Shown piece after piece: positions 18,131 to 25,272 of a DNA stretch of 64,000 nucleotides; positions within the stretch are counted from its first letter, which is position 1, and every line of letters starts with the position of its first letter. The DNA is from Gammaproteobacteria bacterium. GTDB taxonomy: Bacteria; Pseudomonadota; Gammaproteobacteria; Pseudomonadales; Pseudohongiellaceae. The position numbers were made by a program, and so were the translations under genes. The notes below the pieces were generated by a model. It was not told where the DNA came from, did not search any database, and saw only the letters and a list, made by a program, of their open reading frames with translations. Where the stretch lies: the NCBI GenBank assembly GCA_029244985.1, contig JAQWQD010000027.1, forward strand, positions 62,001-126,000. Direction: 5' to 3'.

Positions 18131-18982
18131 ATGAATATGCCTAAGCGCTATTCACAAGGGCTTGTTAAGCCCTCGCTGTTCTGGCGGTACAGAAGGGCAC
18201 TAACTTTTTCCGTCCTCTTAATAATATTACCTCTTGGTGTGAATGCAGAATTTGACCACACAAGCTGGAATGAGCTTTTGAAAAAGCATGTTGTTGTTTT
18301 GGCAGATGGACAAGCAACACAAGTCAATTATGAGGCTATGTTGAAAGATCGAATTGCCATCACTCAGTATTTAGAAGAACTCGCAAGCATTTCACGTGGT
18401 GAATTTGATGCTTGGTCCAGCTCAGAGCAGCTAGCTTTCCTCATTAATGCCTACAATGCATGGACTGTTGAGCTGATCTTAAGTGAATATTCTGACCTGA
18501 GGTCGATAAGGCAAATTGGTTTACTCCCTTTTTCAGCATGGCGACGAAAAATTGTAAGGTTGTTCGACGAACAGCATTCCCTCGATGAAGTTGAACATGG
18601 GATGATTCGAGGTTGGGGAATTTACAACGAACCTAGAATTCATTTTGCCGTTAATTGTGCAGCAATTGGCTGCCCGGCATTGCGGGCAGAAGCTTATTTA
18701 GGAAAATCTCTCGATCAACAATTAGAGGAAAATACCAAGTTATTTTTGTCTGATCGTACTCGTAATTATTACTTGGATGGTCAACTCTATGTGTCGAGTA
18801 TATTTGATTGGTATGAAGAGGATTTTGAGCAGGGCTGGCATGGAATTAATTCTGTTTCCGAGTTTTTATTAAATTATGTAACTGAATTAGGCTTAGATGC
18901 AGATAGCATTTTATTTTTGGAGCAAGAGCGTATTCGGATAGAGTATCTTCGCTATGACTGGGATTTAAACAAGGTCCAGTAA
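18131..18982 (+). CDS. DUF547 domain-containing exported protein
   Basis: About 283 residues. A basic N-terminus and hydrophobic segment (ALTFSVLLIILPLGVNA) form a signal peptide, followed by a DUF547 domain: AFLINAYNAWTVELIL, EVEHGMIRGWG, PRIHFAVNCAAIGCPALRAEAY and FDWYEEDF. DUF547 proteins are widespread; some are predicted cysteine or glutamine amidotransferase-like enzymes because of the conserved NCAxxGCP block, but no reaction is established. Three starts are possible (TTG 18101, ATG 18131, ATG 18137); none has a strong ribosome site. It precedes selC by about 100 bases on the same strand. Confidence 0.8.
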   Translation: MNMPKRYSQGLVKPSLFWRYRRALTFSVLLIILPLGVNAEFDHTSWNELLKKHVVVLADGQATQVNYEAMLKDRIAITQYLEELASISRGEFDAWSSSEQLAFLINAYNAWTVELILSEYSDLRSIRQIGLLPFSAWRRKIVRLFDEQHSLDEVEHGMIRGWGIYNEPRIHFAVNCAAIGCPALRAEAYLGKSLDQQLEENTKLFLSDRTRNYYLDGQLYVSSIFDWYEEDFEQGWHGINSVSEFLLNYVTELGLDADSILFLEQERIRIEYLRYDWDLNKVQ

Positions 18983-19071
18983 CTATTTCTGCTGCGGTCG
19001 TTATTGCCAAGCTTAGAAATTTTCTTGCTTATACTTAACTGTCCAGTAACAACTCATTGGTTTCTTTATGT

Positions 19072-19077
19072 TATGCT
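19072..19077 (+). promoter_or_regulatory. Possible extended -10 element of selC
   Basis: TGTTATGCT at 19069-19077 reads as an extended -10 (TGnTATGCT). Transcription would start near 19084, just before the mature tRNA end. The -35 region is poor, as allowed with an extended -10. Weak prediction. Confidence 0.3.
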
Positions 19078-19084
19078 CGCTGGC

Positions 19085-19180
19085 GGAAGAGTATCATCCC
19101 CGGTGGGGTGCCCGGATTTCAAACCCGGTGAAGTTTGTTAATGACAGGCTTGGTGGGTTCAACTCCTGCCTCTTCCGCCA
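19085..19180 (+). tRNA. selC: tRNA-Sec (UCA anticodon)
   Basis: 96 bases including an encoded GCCA end. Acceptor GGAAGAG pairs with CTCTTCC; the anticodon loop TTTCAAA at 19117-19123 gives anticodon UCA (19119-19121), reading UGA. A long variable arm and the T loop GTTCAAC follow, the plan of bacterial selenocysteine tRNA. The flanking TGGC (19081-19084) is complementary to the terminal GCCA, so the precursor stem extends to 11 pairs. The anticodon stem has one A-C mismatch next to the loop. It is charged with Ser by SerRS, converted by SelA and delivered by SelB; both genes lie downstream in this window. Confidence 0.95.
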
Positions 19181-19254
19181 GATTCTCAATAGTCCCACCC
19201 AACTACTTTCCACCCAGAGCCTCTAAAAACTGTCGAGCTTCTGGTATATAAACA

Positions 19255-19289
19255 CAGGAGGGGGCATGGTCTTCTGCGCCCCCCCCCTG
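19255..19289. repeat. GC-rich hairpin with a nine-C run after selC
   Basis: CAGGAGGGGGC (19255-19265) faces GCCCCCCCCCTG (19278-19289) across a 12-base loop. It can act as a terminator for selC, though no T run follows. It is strikingly GC-rich against its surroundings and marks the left edge of the accessory region. Confidence 0.45.
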
Positions 19290-19310
19290 AAGCTCCTAAT
19301 CAAGGAATAG

Positions 19311-19529
19311 CGAACAAAGTATTTCGCCTCTAAAGACCCTGAGAAACTGTCTGAGTTCTCGGGAGCATTAGATGATGAGCATAGGAATCAAGCTGCTGCC
19401 CAGAAATTACTTCTGGATAGGATGCTGCCTATCTCTGTTTGTGATAAAAATGCCGATATTAGAGAGAAGATAACTATCAATATTAATTCTGTTGAAATAC
19501 CTGAATGCGAAGAGGAGGTTATCAATTAG
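19311..19529 (+). pseudogene. 5'-truncated gene remnant (72 codons, no start)
   Basis: An open stretch from just after a TAG (19308) to a TAG at 19527, with no plausible start. The product (KDPEKLSEFSGALDDEHRN then QAAAQKLLLDRMLPIS, ending EIPECEEEVIN) looks like the C-terminal end of a small helical protein; QAAAQKLLLDR-type helices occur in phage-related small proteins, but I cannot name a family. Its last 16-30 bases are imperfectly repeated at 19767-19815 (shared TGTTGAAATACCTGAA), which brackets the GDCCVxC gene and suggests a duplication or insertion event there. Confidence 0.45.
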
Positions 19530-19732
19530 TGCAGTTATTAAGTGTCATTAGATGCCCAAAATGTGAGTTCAAAAAAGAAGAAACGATGCCTCTGAAATCA
19601 TGCCAGTGGTATTACGAATGTAACAATTGCAGGGCAATGCTTCGCCCCAAAAAAGGAGATTGTTGTGTATTCTGTTCTTTCGGGACAGTTCCTTGCCCTC
19701 CTCTACAAGATAACGGGAAAACAACATGCTGA
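19529..19732 (+). CDS. GDCCVxC domain-containing protein (all-cysteine form)
   Basis: 67 residues from the GTG at 19529, which has AGGAGG ten bases upstream; an ATG eight codons earlier is in frame but gives an unusual extension. The protein has CPKCEFKKEETMPLKSC, YECNNC, LRPKKGDCCVFCSFGTVPCPP: about ten cysteines in paired motifs, matching the GDCCVxC (seleno)protein family, a small metal- or redox-active protein of unknown function. Here every family position is Cys and there is no UGA, so it is not a selenoprotein. It sits in the accessory region 350 bases after selC, between two copies of a short repeat. Confidence 0.75.
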   Translation: MQLLSVIRCPKCEFKKEETMPLKSCQWYYECNNCRAMLRPKKGDCCVFCSFGTVPCPPLQDNGKTTC

Positions 19733-19811
19733 AACGGCATTTAGAACAGCGACGCATTGATATTGATTCTAGATGTTGAAATACCTGAACTGGAACAAAG
19801 GTTGTTAACTA

Positions 19812-20291
19812 ATGGAAAGAATTAAAGTCAGCTTTGATACGTGGATACAGTTGCTAGGTATGTTGAGCGTGCTTGCAGGGCTAGTCTTTGTTGGTCTGGA
19901 GATGAGACAGTCACAACAAATAGCGTTAGCTGCTCAACAACAGGCCCGAACAGAAATTTTTACAGGAATAGTTAACTCGGTAAATGAGTCAAGCGAGGTA
20001 AGCCTCTATCAAATTTTGGTGAAGGTAACCGACAATGCGCCACTCACAGCATCTGAAGAGAAAATCGCTGAGAATTATGCCCTCCAGACAGTTTGGATTT
20101 TTGAAAATGATTTCATTCAATATCAAGCTGGTCTTATAGACGAAAACGTTTGGCTAGCTAAATTGTTTTCTATACGTACGATAGCCAGCATGTGCCACTT
20201 TAGAGATGCTGTAGAATATTTACTGCAGTTTACTAGCGTTGAACTAATCAACCTTGTAGAAATCACGCCTAAATCAAACTGCGAAGAATAG
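19812..20291 (+). CDS. Single-pass membrane protein, local paralogous family, copy A (intact)
   Basis: 159 residues. Residues 1-10 are a short amphipathic start (MERIKVSFDT), followed by WIQLLGMLSVLAGLVFVGLEM, a single membrane segment, then RQSQQIALAAQQQAR and a helical, acidic soluble domain with paired aromatic positions (WIFENDFIQYQAGLIDENVW). The same block order recurs in the copies at 20665-21144 and 25273-25767 and in fragments at 20304, 20661 and 22507. I know the family only as uncharacterised proteins; there is no catalytic motif. Unlike three of the minus-strand copies it has no leader ORF. Confidence 0.7.
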   Translation: MERIKVSFDTWIQLLGMLSVLAGLVFVGLEMRQSQQIALAAQQQARTEIFTGIVNSVNESSEVSLYQILVKVTDNAPLTASEEKIAENYALQTVWIFENDFIQYQAGLIDENVWLAKLFSIRTIASMCHFRDAVEYLLQFTSVELINLVEITPKSNCEE

Positions 20292-20303
20292 GTAATTTAG
20301 CTA

Positions 20304-20506
20304 ATGGAAAAAATTAAAGTTAGTTTTGATACTTGGATACAGTTGCTAGGCATGACTGGAGTATTAGGCGGATTGGTTTTTGTTGGTCTGTAAATGCAAC
20401 AATCTCAAAGGATAGCTGTTGCTGGACAAATACAAGCTAGAAATGATGTCTTTTTTGCAAACTCCTTTAGAGGGCAATGCTATATCCTTTGACAATGCAA
20501 GCTCCC
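20304..20506 (+). pseudogene. Paralogous family copy B, broken by a TAA
   Basis: Begins 12 bases after copy A with MEKIKVSFDTWIQLLG, nearly identical to copy A, then VLGGLVFVGL followed by TAA (20391-20393) where relatives have GAG, then MQQSQRIAVAGQIQAR in the same frame. The frame ends in a TGA at 20504-20506 without the C-terminal domain. TAA is not a recoding codon here, so it is a degenerating tandem duplicate. Confidence 0.75.
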
Positions 20507-20661
20507 TTTGAGCTTCTTGGATTTCCGATATTGTTGTTTGGTATGCGCTGGCTTGAGATAGCCTTTGTGATTGATTCAGTTCGATTACTACGGCCACCAA
20601 ACTTCCTAATACGCTCAGCATACCCAGCAGTTGTATCCAGGCTAACCTCTACTTTTTTCAT
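20470..20661 (-). pseudogene. Paralogous family copy C, frameshifted and truncated
   Basis: Starts MKKVEVSLDT at 20661, but the continuation WIQLLGMLSVLGSLVAVVIEL lies in another frame. The missing eight bases fit loss of one of two adjacent TGGATACA units, a slip deletion at the DTWIQ codons. The copy then fades into the 3' end of convergent copy B, so both lost their soluble domains. Confidence 0.7.
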
Positions 20662-20664
20662 AAC

Positions 20665-21144
20665 TTACTCAGAGCATTCATCGGGAAGGTTATTGATAAT
20701 TTCTACAAATCTAGTTGGAAACCAATTTTTCCTATAATCCATCAGGTCTCGCATATCGCACTGGTTATAAAAGAACGATAGCGCTACTAGCTTCGCATCC
20801 CATACGCTTTGCGGCATTAATCCCTGGGAATACTGAAAATAGTCATTTTCATAAGTAAATAAATGAGCATGATAGTTATTGCGGCGAACAATTTCCGGTA
20901 AAGTAAATTTTTCACCATATTCCGAATTCGCTTCATAAACTGTAGATTGCCAATCCACGCCAGCCTCACTATTTGCGCCAAGTAGACCAAAAAATGACGC
21001 TGTTCTATCCTGCTGTTGTCCCGCTTGCGCGATTCTTTGAGATTGTCGCAATTCTAAGCCAACAAATATTAACGAACCTATAATGCCTAGCATGGCTAAG
21101 AGCTGGATAAGAGCGTCAATCATTGCTGAATCAATTTTTTTCAT
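20665..21144 (-). CDS. Single-pass membrane protein, paralogous family, copy D (intact)
   Basis: 159 residues: ALIQLLAMLGIIGSLIFVGLEL membrane segment at about 11-32, then RQSQRIAQAGQQQDR and a helical domain with FTYENDYFQYSQGLMPQSVWDAKLVALSFF, matching the ENDyxQYxxGL...W block of copies A and F. No known family function. Its ATG overlaps the TGA of a 22-codon leader ORF (ATGA), and that leader in turn overlaps the stop of the upstream DUF1801 gene, so translation of all three is probably coupled. Confidence 0.72.
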   Translation of the reverse strand: MKKIDSAMIDALIQLLAMLGIIGSLIFVGLELRQSQRIAQAGQQQDRTASFFGLLGANSEAGVDWQSTVYEANSEYGEKFTLPEIVRRNNYHAHLFTYENDYFQYSQGLMPQSVWDAKLVALSFFYNQCDMRDLMDYRKNWFPTRFVEIINNLPDECSE

Positions 21145-21209
21145 AATAAATCCGCATTAGCAGCAACAGAAAAGCAGAGTAGGGTTATTGTTGTTAGTAG
21201 TTTGTTCAT
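21141..21209 (-). CDS. 22-residue signal-peptide-like leader ORF, copy 1
   Basis: ATG at 21209 to TGA at 21141-21143. The product MNKLLTTITLLCFSVAANA plus DLL is a textbook signal peptide with an AxA cleavage site but no mature protein. Its start overlaps the TAA of the DUF1801 gene (TAATG) and its stop overlaps the start of copy D (ATGA). Near-identical copies lie before 22507 and 25767. Conservation of frame and of both overlaps argues that it is translated, either as a coupling leader or as a fossil signal peptide. Confidence 0.55.
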   Translation of the reverse strand: MNKLLTTITLLCFSVAANADLL

Positions 21210-21619
21210 TACGATTCGATTAGCCTAAGCTTTAAATCTTTATATGATTCTTCAATTAGTGTTTCCAATACGTTTCCTTCAATTTCCGAACCTAGTTTTA
21301 GCTTAACGTGGCGCATTCTTTTACCAGTTCCAATTAGGAGTCTTTCAGGATCAGGTAAAAACGCTCCATAGTAAAAACCGATATTGACATGTGATTTAAA
21401 AGAATCAACATAAGCAAAGGGGAACTTACCAATGCATGCAGCAGGAAACCCATCATGTAAGGTCTCTCTTATCTCAGGTGAACACCTTTTCATCTTCTGG
21501 AACCATTTTTTTGCTAGAGCAGATAAACAACGAGGTTTAATTTCCCACCATTTTGCAATTTCTGGGTCAATTTTGTGAGAATTGATTAGCTCGAATAATG
21601 CGATTTGCATATAGATCAC
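21209..21619 (-). CDS. DUF1801 domain-containing protein
   Basis: 136 residues. The block HVNIGFYYGAFLPDPERLLIG then GTGKRMRHVKL is the DUF1801 (YdhG/iron-chaperone-like fold) signature; the N-terminal part is helical (ELINSHKIDPEIAKWWEI). The founding members resemble frataxin-fold proteins and are found across bacteria without a firm function. The start at 21619 lies two codons before another ATG. Its stop shares a base with the start of the leader ORF for copy D. It lies in the accessory region. Confidence 0.75.
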   Translation of the reverse strand: MIYMQIALFELINSHKIDPEIAKWWEIKPRCLSALAKKWFQKMKRCSPEIRETLHDGFPAACIGKFPFAYVDSFKSHVNIGFYYGAFLPDPERLLIGTGKRMRHVKLKLGSEIEGNVLETLIEESYKDLKLRLIES

Positions 21620-21637
21620 GCAAAGAGGATAAAGGTG

Positions 21638-21856
21638 TTATCTTTGTTTAATTTTTTCGTGCAAGGTTTTAATTCCGTACATAAACCATGTCGCTACAAA
21701 TCCCCACCATAAAGCAAAAAACCAATCATTTTTTGTTGTTCCATTCCAGGCTAGGTATTCAAATACTATGCCTTCCATAAACAAGTCAAAAGAAAATAAA
21801 GCGAAGAATCCAAAAATCCAGATTAGGAAAAAATTAAATAATTTTAGATTTTGCAT
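21638..21856 (-). CDS. Small two-helix membrane protein
   Basis: 72 residues with two membrane segments (about 5-28, FFLIWIFGFFALFSFDLFM, and 47-62, FALWWGFVATWFMYGI) and a basic C-terminus (KTLHEKIKQR). I do not recognise it. It lies 18 bases before the DUF1801 gene and 39 bases after another membrane protein on the same strand, so a run of small accessory genes appears to share one transcript. Confidence 0.55.
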   Translation of the reverse strand: MQNLKLFNFFLIWIFGFFALFSFDLFMEGIVFEYLAWNGTTKNDWFFALWWGFVATWFMYGIKTLHEKIKQR

Positions 21857-21895
21857 TCAGCTGTCAATCGCTGGTTTTAATTCCCCAATGAAAAA

Positions 21896-22306
21896 TTAAA
21901 TCATACGAGCCCAGTTAGTACCGAAAAATGCGGCTGCCGGTAATACCGTCAAATTTAAAATCCAAAACCAAAAGGGATAAGGTAACAAGGTCATGTTAAA
22001 CACAGCCATGGACAATAGCAACAAACCGACACTGTAACCATGTAAAGGATTTCGATTATGACCGAACCGGGTATCGATAAATGTGCTAAAAAGCATGGTT
22101 GTTCCCCAGCCCATTCCGCCTAAGAAGGCTAAGGCCCCGGTAGGATAGTTTTGAACCTGTAAAATAATTTCTTCAGGCGTACCTGAAAAATCTTCAGGCC
22201 ATGGGTGGAGAATTAAGCTCAAGCCTTCCACTCCTACTATCAGTCCGAAGGCTAAGATAAGACTCAGAAAAACAGCTCCAAGACTTTTGATTATTGGGTG
22301 TGGCAA
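21896..22306 (-). CDS. Four-helix membrane protein, unknown function
   Basis: 136 residues with four hydrophobic segments (about 8-30, 55-75, 88-106, 110-130). Conserved-looking polar parts are HPWPEDFSGTPEEI in the first loop and DTRFGHNRNPLHGYSVG in the second. I do not assign a family. It lies between the truncated paralog at 22325 and the small membrane gene at 21638, all on the minus strand with short gaps. Confidence 0.55.
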   Translation of the reverse strand: MPHPIIKSLGAVFLSLILAFGLIVGVEGLSLILHPWPEDFSGTPEEIILQVQNYPTGALAFLGGMGWGTTMLFSTFIDTRFGHNRNPLHGYSVGLLLLSMAVFNMTLLPYPFWFWILNLTVLPAAAFFGTNWARMI

Positions 22307-22324
22307 AACTATAGTTCCAGATAG

Positions 22325-22507
22325 TTATTCAATACTTTGTGTCACTAATGCAGTTTCGTTGTTATCGTCGCCGCTTATTTCGATACGAATCTCAGCTATC
22401 GCTATAGTTTTTGATTGTCTCATTTCTAAACCAACAAAAAGCAATCCTAACACTACGCTTAGCATGCCTATTAATTGAATCCAAACCTCTAATTTAAATT
22501 TCTTCAT
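22325..22507 (-). CDS. Truncated member of the paralogous family, copy E
   Basis: 60 residues: MKKFKLEVWIQLIGMLSVV then LGLLFVGLEMRQSKTIAIAE match the start and membrane segment of the family, but the soluble domain is replaced by ISGDDNNETALVTQSIE and a stop. It keeps the ATGA overlap with a leader ORF at its start. It may be a remnant, or a short protein reduced to the membrane anchor; the intact overlap favours continued translation. Confidence 0.55.
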   Translation of the reverse strand: MKKFKLEVWIQLIGMLSVVLGLLFVGLEMRQSKTIAIAEIRIEISGDDNNETALVTQSIE

Positions 22508-22566
22508 GATTCATTAGCAGCAACAGAAAAGTAGAGTAGGGTTATTGTTGTTAGTAGTTTGTTCAA
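22504..22566 (-). CDS. Signal-peptide-like leader ORF, copy 2
   Basis: 20 codons. The start has become TTG and one Cys has become Tyr, otherwise NKLLTTITLLYFSVAAN matches copy 1 base for base over about 45 positions. The TGA overlaps the ATG of copy E by ATGA. The changed start suggests weaker translation or early decay. Confidence 0.45.
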   Translation of the reverse strand: MNKLLTTITLLYFSVAANES

Positions 22567-22594
22567 AATAATCTCTTCGCTTCGCTTGCTCTTA

Positions 22595-23101
22595 TCATTT
22601 CAATTGAATGTCATCAGGCCTGAGGATGGCTTCAGTGACTAATCTGACAAACGCGATACAGGATTGAATAAATAAATAAAAAACGCCTAAAAAATATATT
22701 CCTAAATTAGCCGTTACTAAGCCAAATAAAGCAGCAAATTGAACTGATGTGGCAGAAATTGCTAAGAATGACACTCCAAAGGAAACGTACTTATTAAGAT
22801 TTCGCCTTGCAAGTATGAAGGATCTGATTATATAAGCAGAAAACCCAAATAAATAGAAGCCAAGCAGGCCGATGTTCCATGTCCAGTCAATTTGATTTGA
22901 ATTCAAGAGGAATACAAATGGCATAAGAGACGCTACGATTGCTGATAAGCTACTGAATATCATCAGACGAAAACGATTTAAATTGCCCTTATCCCAGCCT
23001 TTTGGGTTATTTGAAACTACGGCAGTGATAATTCCTGCAAAACCGGCAAAGGCAACTGAAATTTCCGCTACAGACAACAATACGTCTAGATTCTCATTCA
23101 C
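22595..23101 (-). CDS. Four-helix membrane protein, unknown function
   Basis: 168 residues with four membrane segments (about 8-28 LSVAEISVAFAGFAGIITAVV, 45-66, 75-95, 107-150 as two). The first helix resembles uncharacterised bacterial proteins that begin with a Glu-Ile-Ser-Val-Ala-Phe-Ala-Gly-Phe motif, which I have seen annotated only as hypothetical. No soluble catalytic domain. Same strand as the leader and copy E downstream (28-base gap), so probably in that transcript. Confidence 0.6.
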   Translation of the reverse strand: MNENLDVLLSVAEISVAFAGFAGIITAVVSNNPKGWDKGNLNRFRLMIFSSLSAIVASLMPFVFLLNSNQIDWTWNIGLLGFYLFGFSAYIIRSFILARRNLNKYVSFGVSFLAISATSVQFAALFGLVTANLGIYFLGVFYLFIQSCIAFVRLVTEAILRPDDIQLK

Positions 23102-23248
23102 AATAAATCACATTATGTTAAGTTTCAAAATTTGCTTAGTTTCTTCATATTCATACTTGAACGATACTACAAATATCAGCTTTCTGGGATACCAAAACAG
23201 GTGATTTCAGGGCATTACACTGGGTGCATGTCACACGCCCACCGAGAG

Positions 23249-23380
23249 TTAGAAAATTACCGCTAGGTTTAGGCATAGTAACACTGCAAGGGATAACCAA
23301 ATTAATTTAATATTTATCCAAATATCAGAGGCTGATGTGCCTAGTAAATCTTGACTTGAGAATCTCTCTTCTTCAGACAT
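23249..23380 (-). CDS. 43-residue single-pass membrane protein
   Basis: ATG at 23380 with AGGAG eight bases upstream; stop TAA at 23249-23251. The product is an acidic 20-residue head (MSEEERFSSQDLLGTSASD) and one hydrophobic helix (IKLIWLSLAVLLCLNLAVIF) ending at the C-terminus, i.e. a tail-anchored microprotein. It starts 24 bases after the exported 88-residue protein on the same strand. No family recognised; the good ribosome site and coherent composition support it as a real gene. Confidence 0.5.
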   Translation of the reverse strand: MSEEERFSSQDLLGTSASDIWINIKLIWLSLAVLLCLNLAVIF

Positions 23381-23403
23381 TGTTATTCTCCTGATTGGTA
23401 AGC

Positions 23404-23670
23404 TTAATCATCTATATCAACTTCTTCGCAACGGGGGTTACCGTCGTCGTTAATGTAGCAATACAAAACATCATCATTTCCCGAGCCGGAATCAAAATAC
23501 CAAACCGATTTGTCTGGAAATGCTGCTATCGTTCTAAGGGCATTCTGACTACCTCCGACAGCAACCTCAACACCACCATCAGTCTCAATCTCAATTTGAA
23601 CTTCCTGCTCTTCTTTCTGCGCAAAGACAGGTGAAGCAAACAGCACTATCAATAGATATATTTTTTTCAT
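23404..23670 (-). CDS. Small exported protein, unknown function
   Basis: 88 residues: signal peptide MKKIYLLIVLFASPVFAQ, then an acidic region (KEEQEVQIEIETDGGVEVAVGG) and a C-terminal part with two cysteines (VLYCYINDDGNPRCEEVDIDD) able to form one disulfide. Strongly negative overall. I recognise no family. It is followed by the 43-residue membrane protein, so the two may be produced together. In the accessory region after selC. Confidence 0.6.
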   Translation of the reverse strand: MKKIYLLIVLFASPVFAQKEEQEVQIEIETDGGVEVAVGGSQNALRTIAAFPDKSVWYFDSGSGNDDVLYCYINDDGNPRCEEVDIDD

Positions 23671-24039
23671 TGTTATTCACCCCACAAAAAACCAATTGTT
23701 AATTTATTGTTCAGATTTTTTTTGAAATTCGACTTTAGTAAATCTGCGTTGGTACTATAACAATAGATAGACGCGAAAGAGCCTCCCCGGTGCTAATTAT
23801 CAGGGCCAACCTATAATTTTTCGGGGGGCTAAATTGGTTAGAATCAAGGCTGAAAACAATAGGGTGCGTCTAGGGAATGTATAGTACTGTGTTTGGTACT
23901 GCGCTAAGGTAAGTATAAGGTATTGGATAATAAAGTATCACTGGGTTCAGCAAGAAGCAACAGAAGAGATAAATCAGACCATGTCAGACTTTCTCACCGA
24001 TCCGAATATAATACCCTAACAAGAACTGGAGAATGTAAT
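23671..24039. other. Divergent intergenic region with one large hairpin
   Basis: Separates the minus-strand exported protein from the plus-strand cytochrome. AGCCTCCCCGG (about 23779-23789) can pair with TTCGGGGGGCT (about 23821-23831) across a 30-base loop. No T run follows it on either strand, so a terminator is not obvious. An in-frame 39-codon extension of the cytochrome gene (from 23923) has no signal or family features and is not counted as coding. Confidence 0.35.
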
Positions 24040-25173
24040 ATGAAAATTCGATTATTCAATAGTGCTCGGTTTTGTTTTTTAGCAAGCTTAACGATTGTTA
24101 GCTCGTTCGCGTTACCAATAAAAGCACTTGATCCTCAAATAGAAATCGAATCTTCAGTTGAGCAGCGAACAACCGTCCAATGGAACGCTTGTATGCCAGA
24201 TAACAATAATTACGGAATTAAATCGACTCCCATAGAATATGCGCAAATGATAGAGCCGGAGTTGGGTGTAATACCTGTGGTTGACTGTGGTGCTGGCGTG
24301 GAAATTCCTATTTATATCGATGGACAAAAAACAATCGGCAATCCGGGATTGCACAATTGTGATAATCCAAGCTTACAAATTGGAGACTGTATGTCGGGCT
24401 CAAGCCTGCAGCGTTATCAGGGCAAGACGGCCGAGGGCAAATCATTGCCACATGTAGTATGGGTGAGCTTTTGTCGCCATGATGGTCGCGATACGGAATC
24501 CTTTGATATGCCCAATTCGGTACAACTTATTGGCTATAACCTGCTCACTGGTGCAACCGCTTTTTTTGAAAGTGGTGACAATTCACCTTGGACTTATGCT
24601 GACCCCGTGACCAACAGATTGTTAGGTACTTTGCCAGGTACTGAAAATCCGGATGCGTTTAATGCCGCGTACACCGCCCCGCAAGATACTCAGTGTGTAC
24701 AGTGCCATCAAAGCGACCCGTTTATTCACAATCCCTTTATAGATGCTGCGAAGCTGCCCTTTTCTCCAACTCAAACCGTTGTGCCGATGCTGACCGGCCA
24801 GGATTTTCCTTATTTTCAGATAGGCGGTAGCGAATGGGATATGCGCACTATCCATATTGAAGGTAATACCTGTCTGAACTGTCATCGTATAGGAATGAAA
24901 ACGGTGGAAGAATTTATGGGTGATGGCTGGCATCCGAATGATTATATGCCACCCCATGCACCAGGCAGTCAGGCAGAGGGGTTCGCAGAACTACTAGCAT
25001 GTTGGAATAATGGGCCAGAGAATACCGCCGGCTGTGAATGGCTTATTCCGGCAGCAGGTCAATGCCAGAGTCAGATTGTGGGTGAGGAATACCCATTTAA
25101 AGCAAATTTCAATCAACCTAACCTGATTGAACAAACGGATCGTCGAGAAGAGCGGCTACAATTATTAGAATAG
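24040..25173 (+). CDS. Exported diheme c-type cytochrome-like protein
   Basis: 377 residues from the ATG at 24040, which has GGAG ten bases upstream and starts a signal peptide (FCFLASLTIVSSFALPIKA). Two CxxCH haem-attachment motifs are CVQCHQSDPF and CLNCHRIGMK, about 70 residues apart in the second half. The N-terminal half is a beta-rich domain with four or more cysteines (WNACMPDNNNYG, LHNCDNPSLQIGDCMSG). It is likely periplasmic, with two covalently bound haems; the overall family is not one I can name, and peroxidase or thiosulfate-type enzymes have different motif spacing. Monocistronic, between two accessory gene groups. Confidence 0.7.
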   Translation: MKIRLFNSARFCFLASLTIVSSFALPIKALDPQIEIESSVEQRTTVQWNACMPDNNNYGIKSTPIEYAQMIEPELGVIPVVDCGAGVEIPIYIDGQKTIGNPGLHNCDNPSLQIGDCMSGSSLQRYQGKTAEGKSLPHVVWVSFCRHDGRDTESFDMPNSVQLIGYNLLTGATAFFESGDNSPWTYADPVTNRLLGTLPGTENPDAFNAAYTAPQDTQCVQCHQSDPFIHNPFIDAAKLPFSPTQTVVPMLTGQDFPYFQIGGSEWDMRTIHIEGNTCLNCHRIGMKTVEEFMGDGWHPNDYMPPHAPGSQAEGFAELLACWNNGPENTAGCEWLIPAAGQCQSQIVGEEYPFKANFNQPNLIEQTDRREERLQLLE

Positions 25174-25272
25174 ATAACGTTTTAGAAAAGGGCAGTTAGA
25201 ACACTATGTCAATATCGTGCAGAAAATTCATTGAAATGAGGTCAGAGTAAAAATACAGTAGTTTGAGCTCGC

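Noticed and set aside
19505-19528. ATG start eight codons upstream for the GDCCVxC gene
   Set aside because: AGGAGG lies inside that extension and is well spaced for the GTG at 19529; the extension also overlaps the end of the gene remnant.
20391-20393. In-frame stop in paralog copy B as a possible recoded codon
   Set aside because: It is TAA, not TGA, and the copy also lacks its C-terminal domain, so decay explains it better than selenocysteine.
23923-24039. N-terminal extension of the cytochrome gene
   Set aside because: It would bury the signal peptide behind 39 charged residues and has no ribosome site, whereas ATG 24040 has GGAG.
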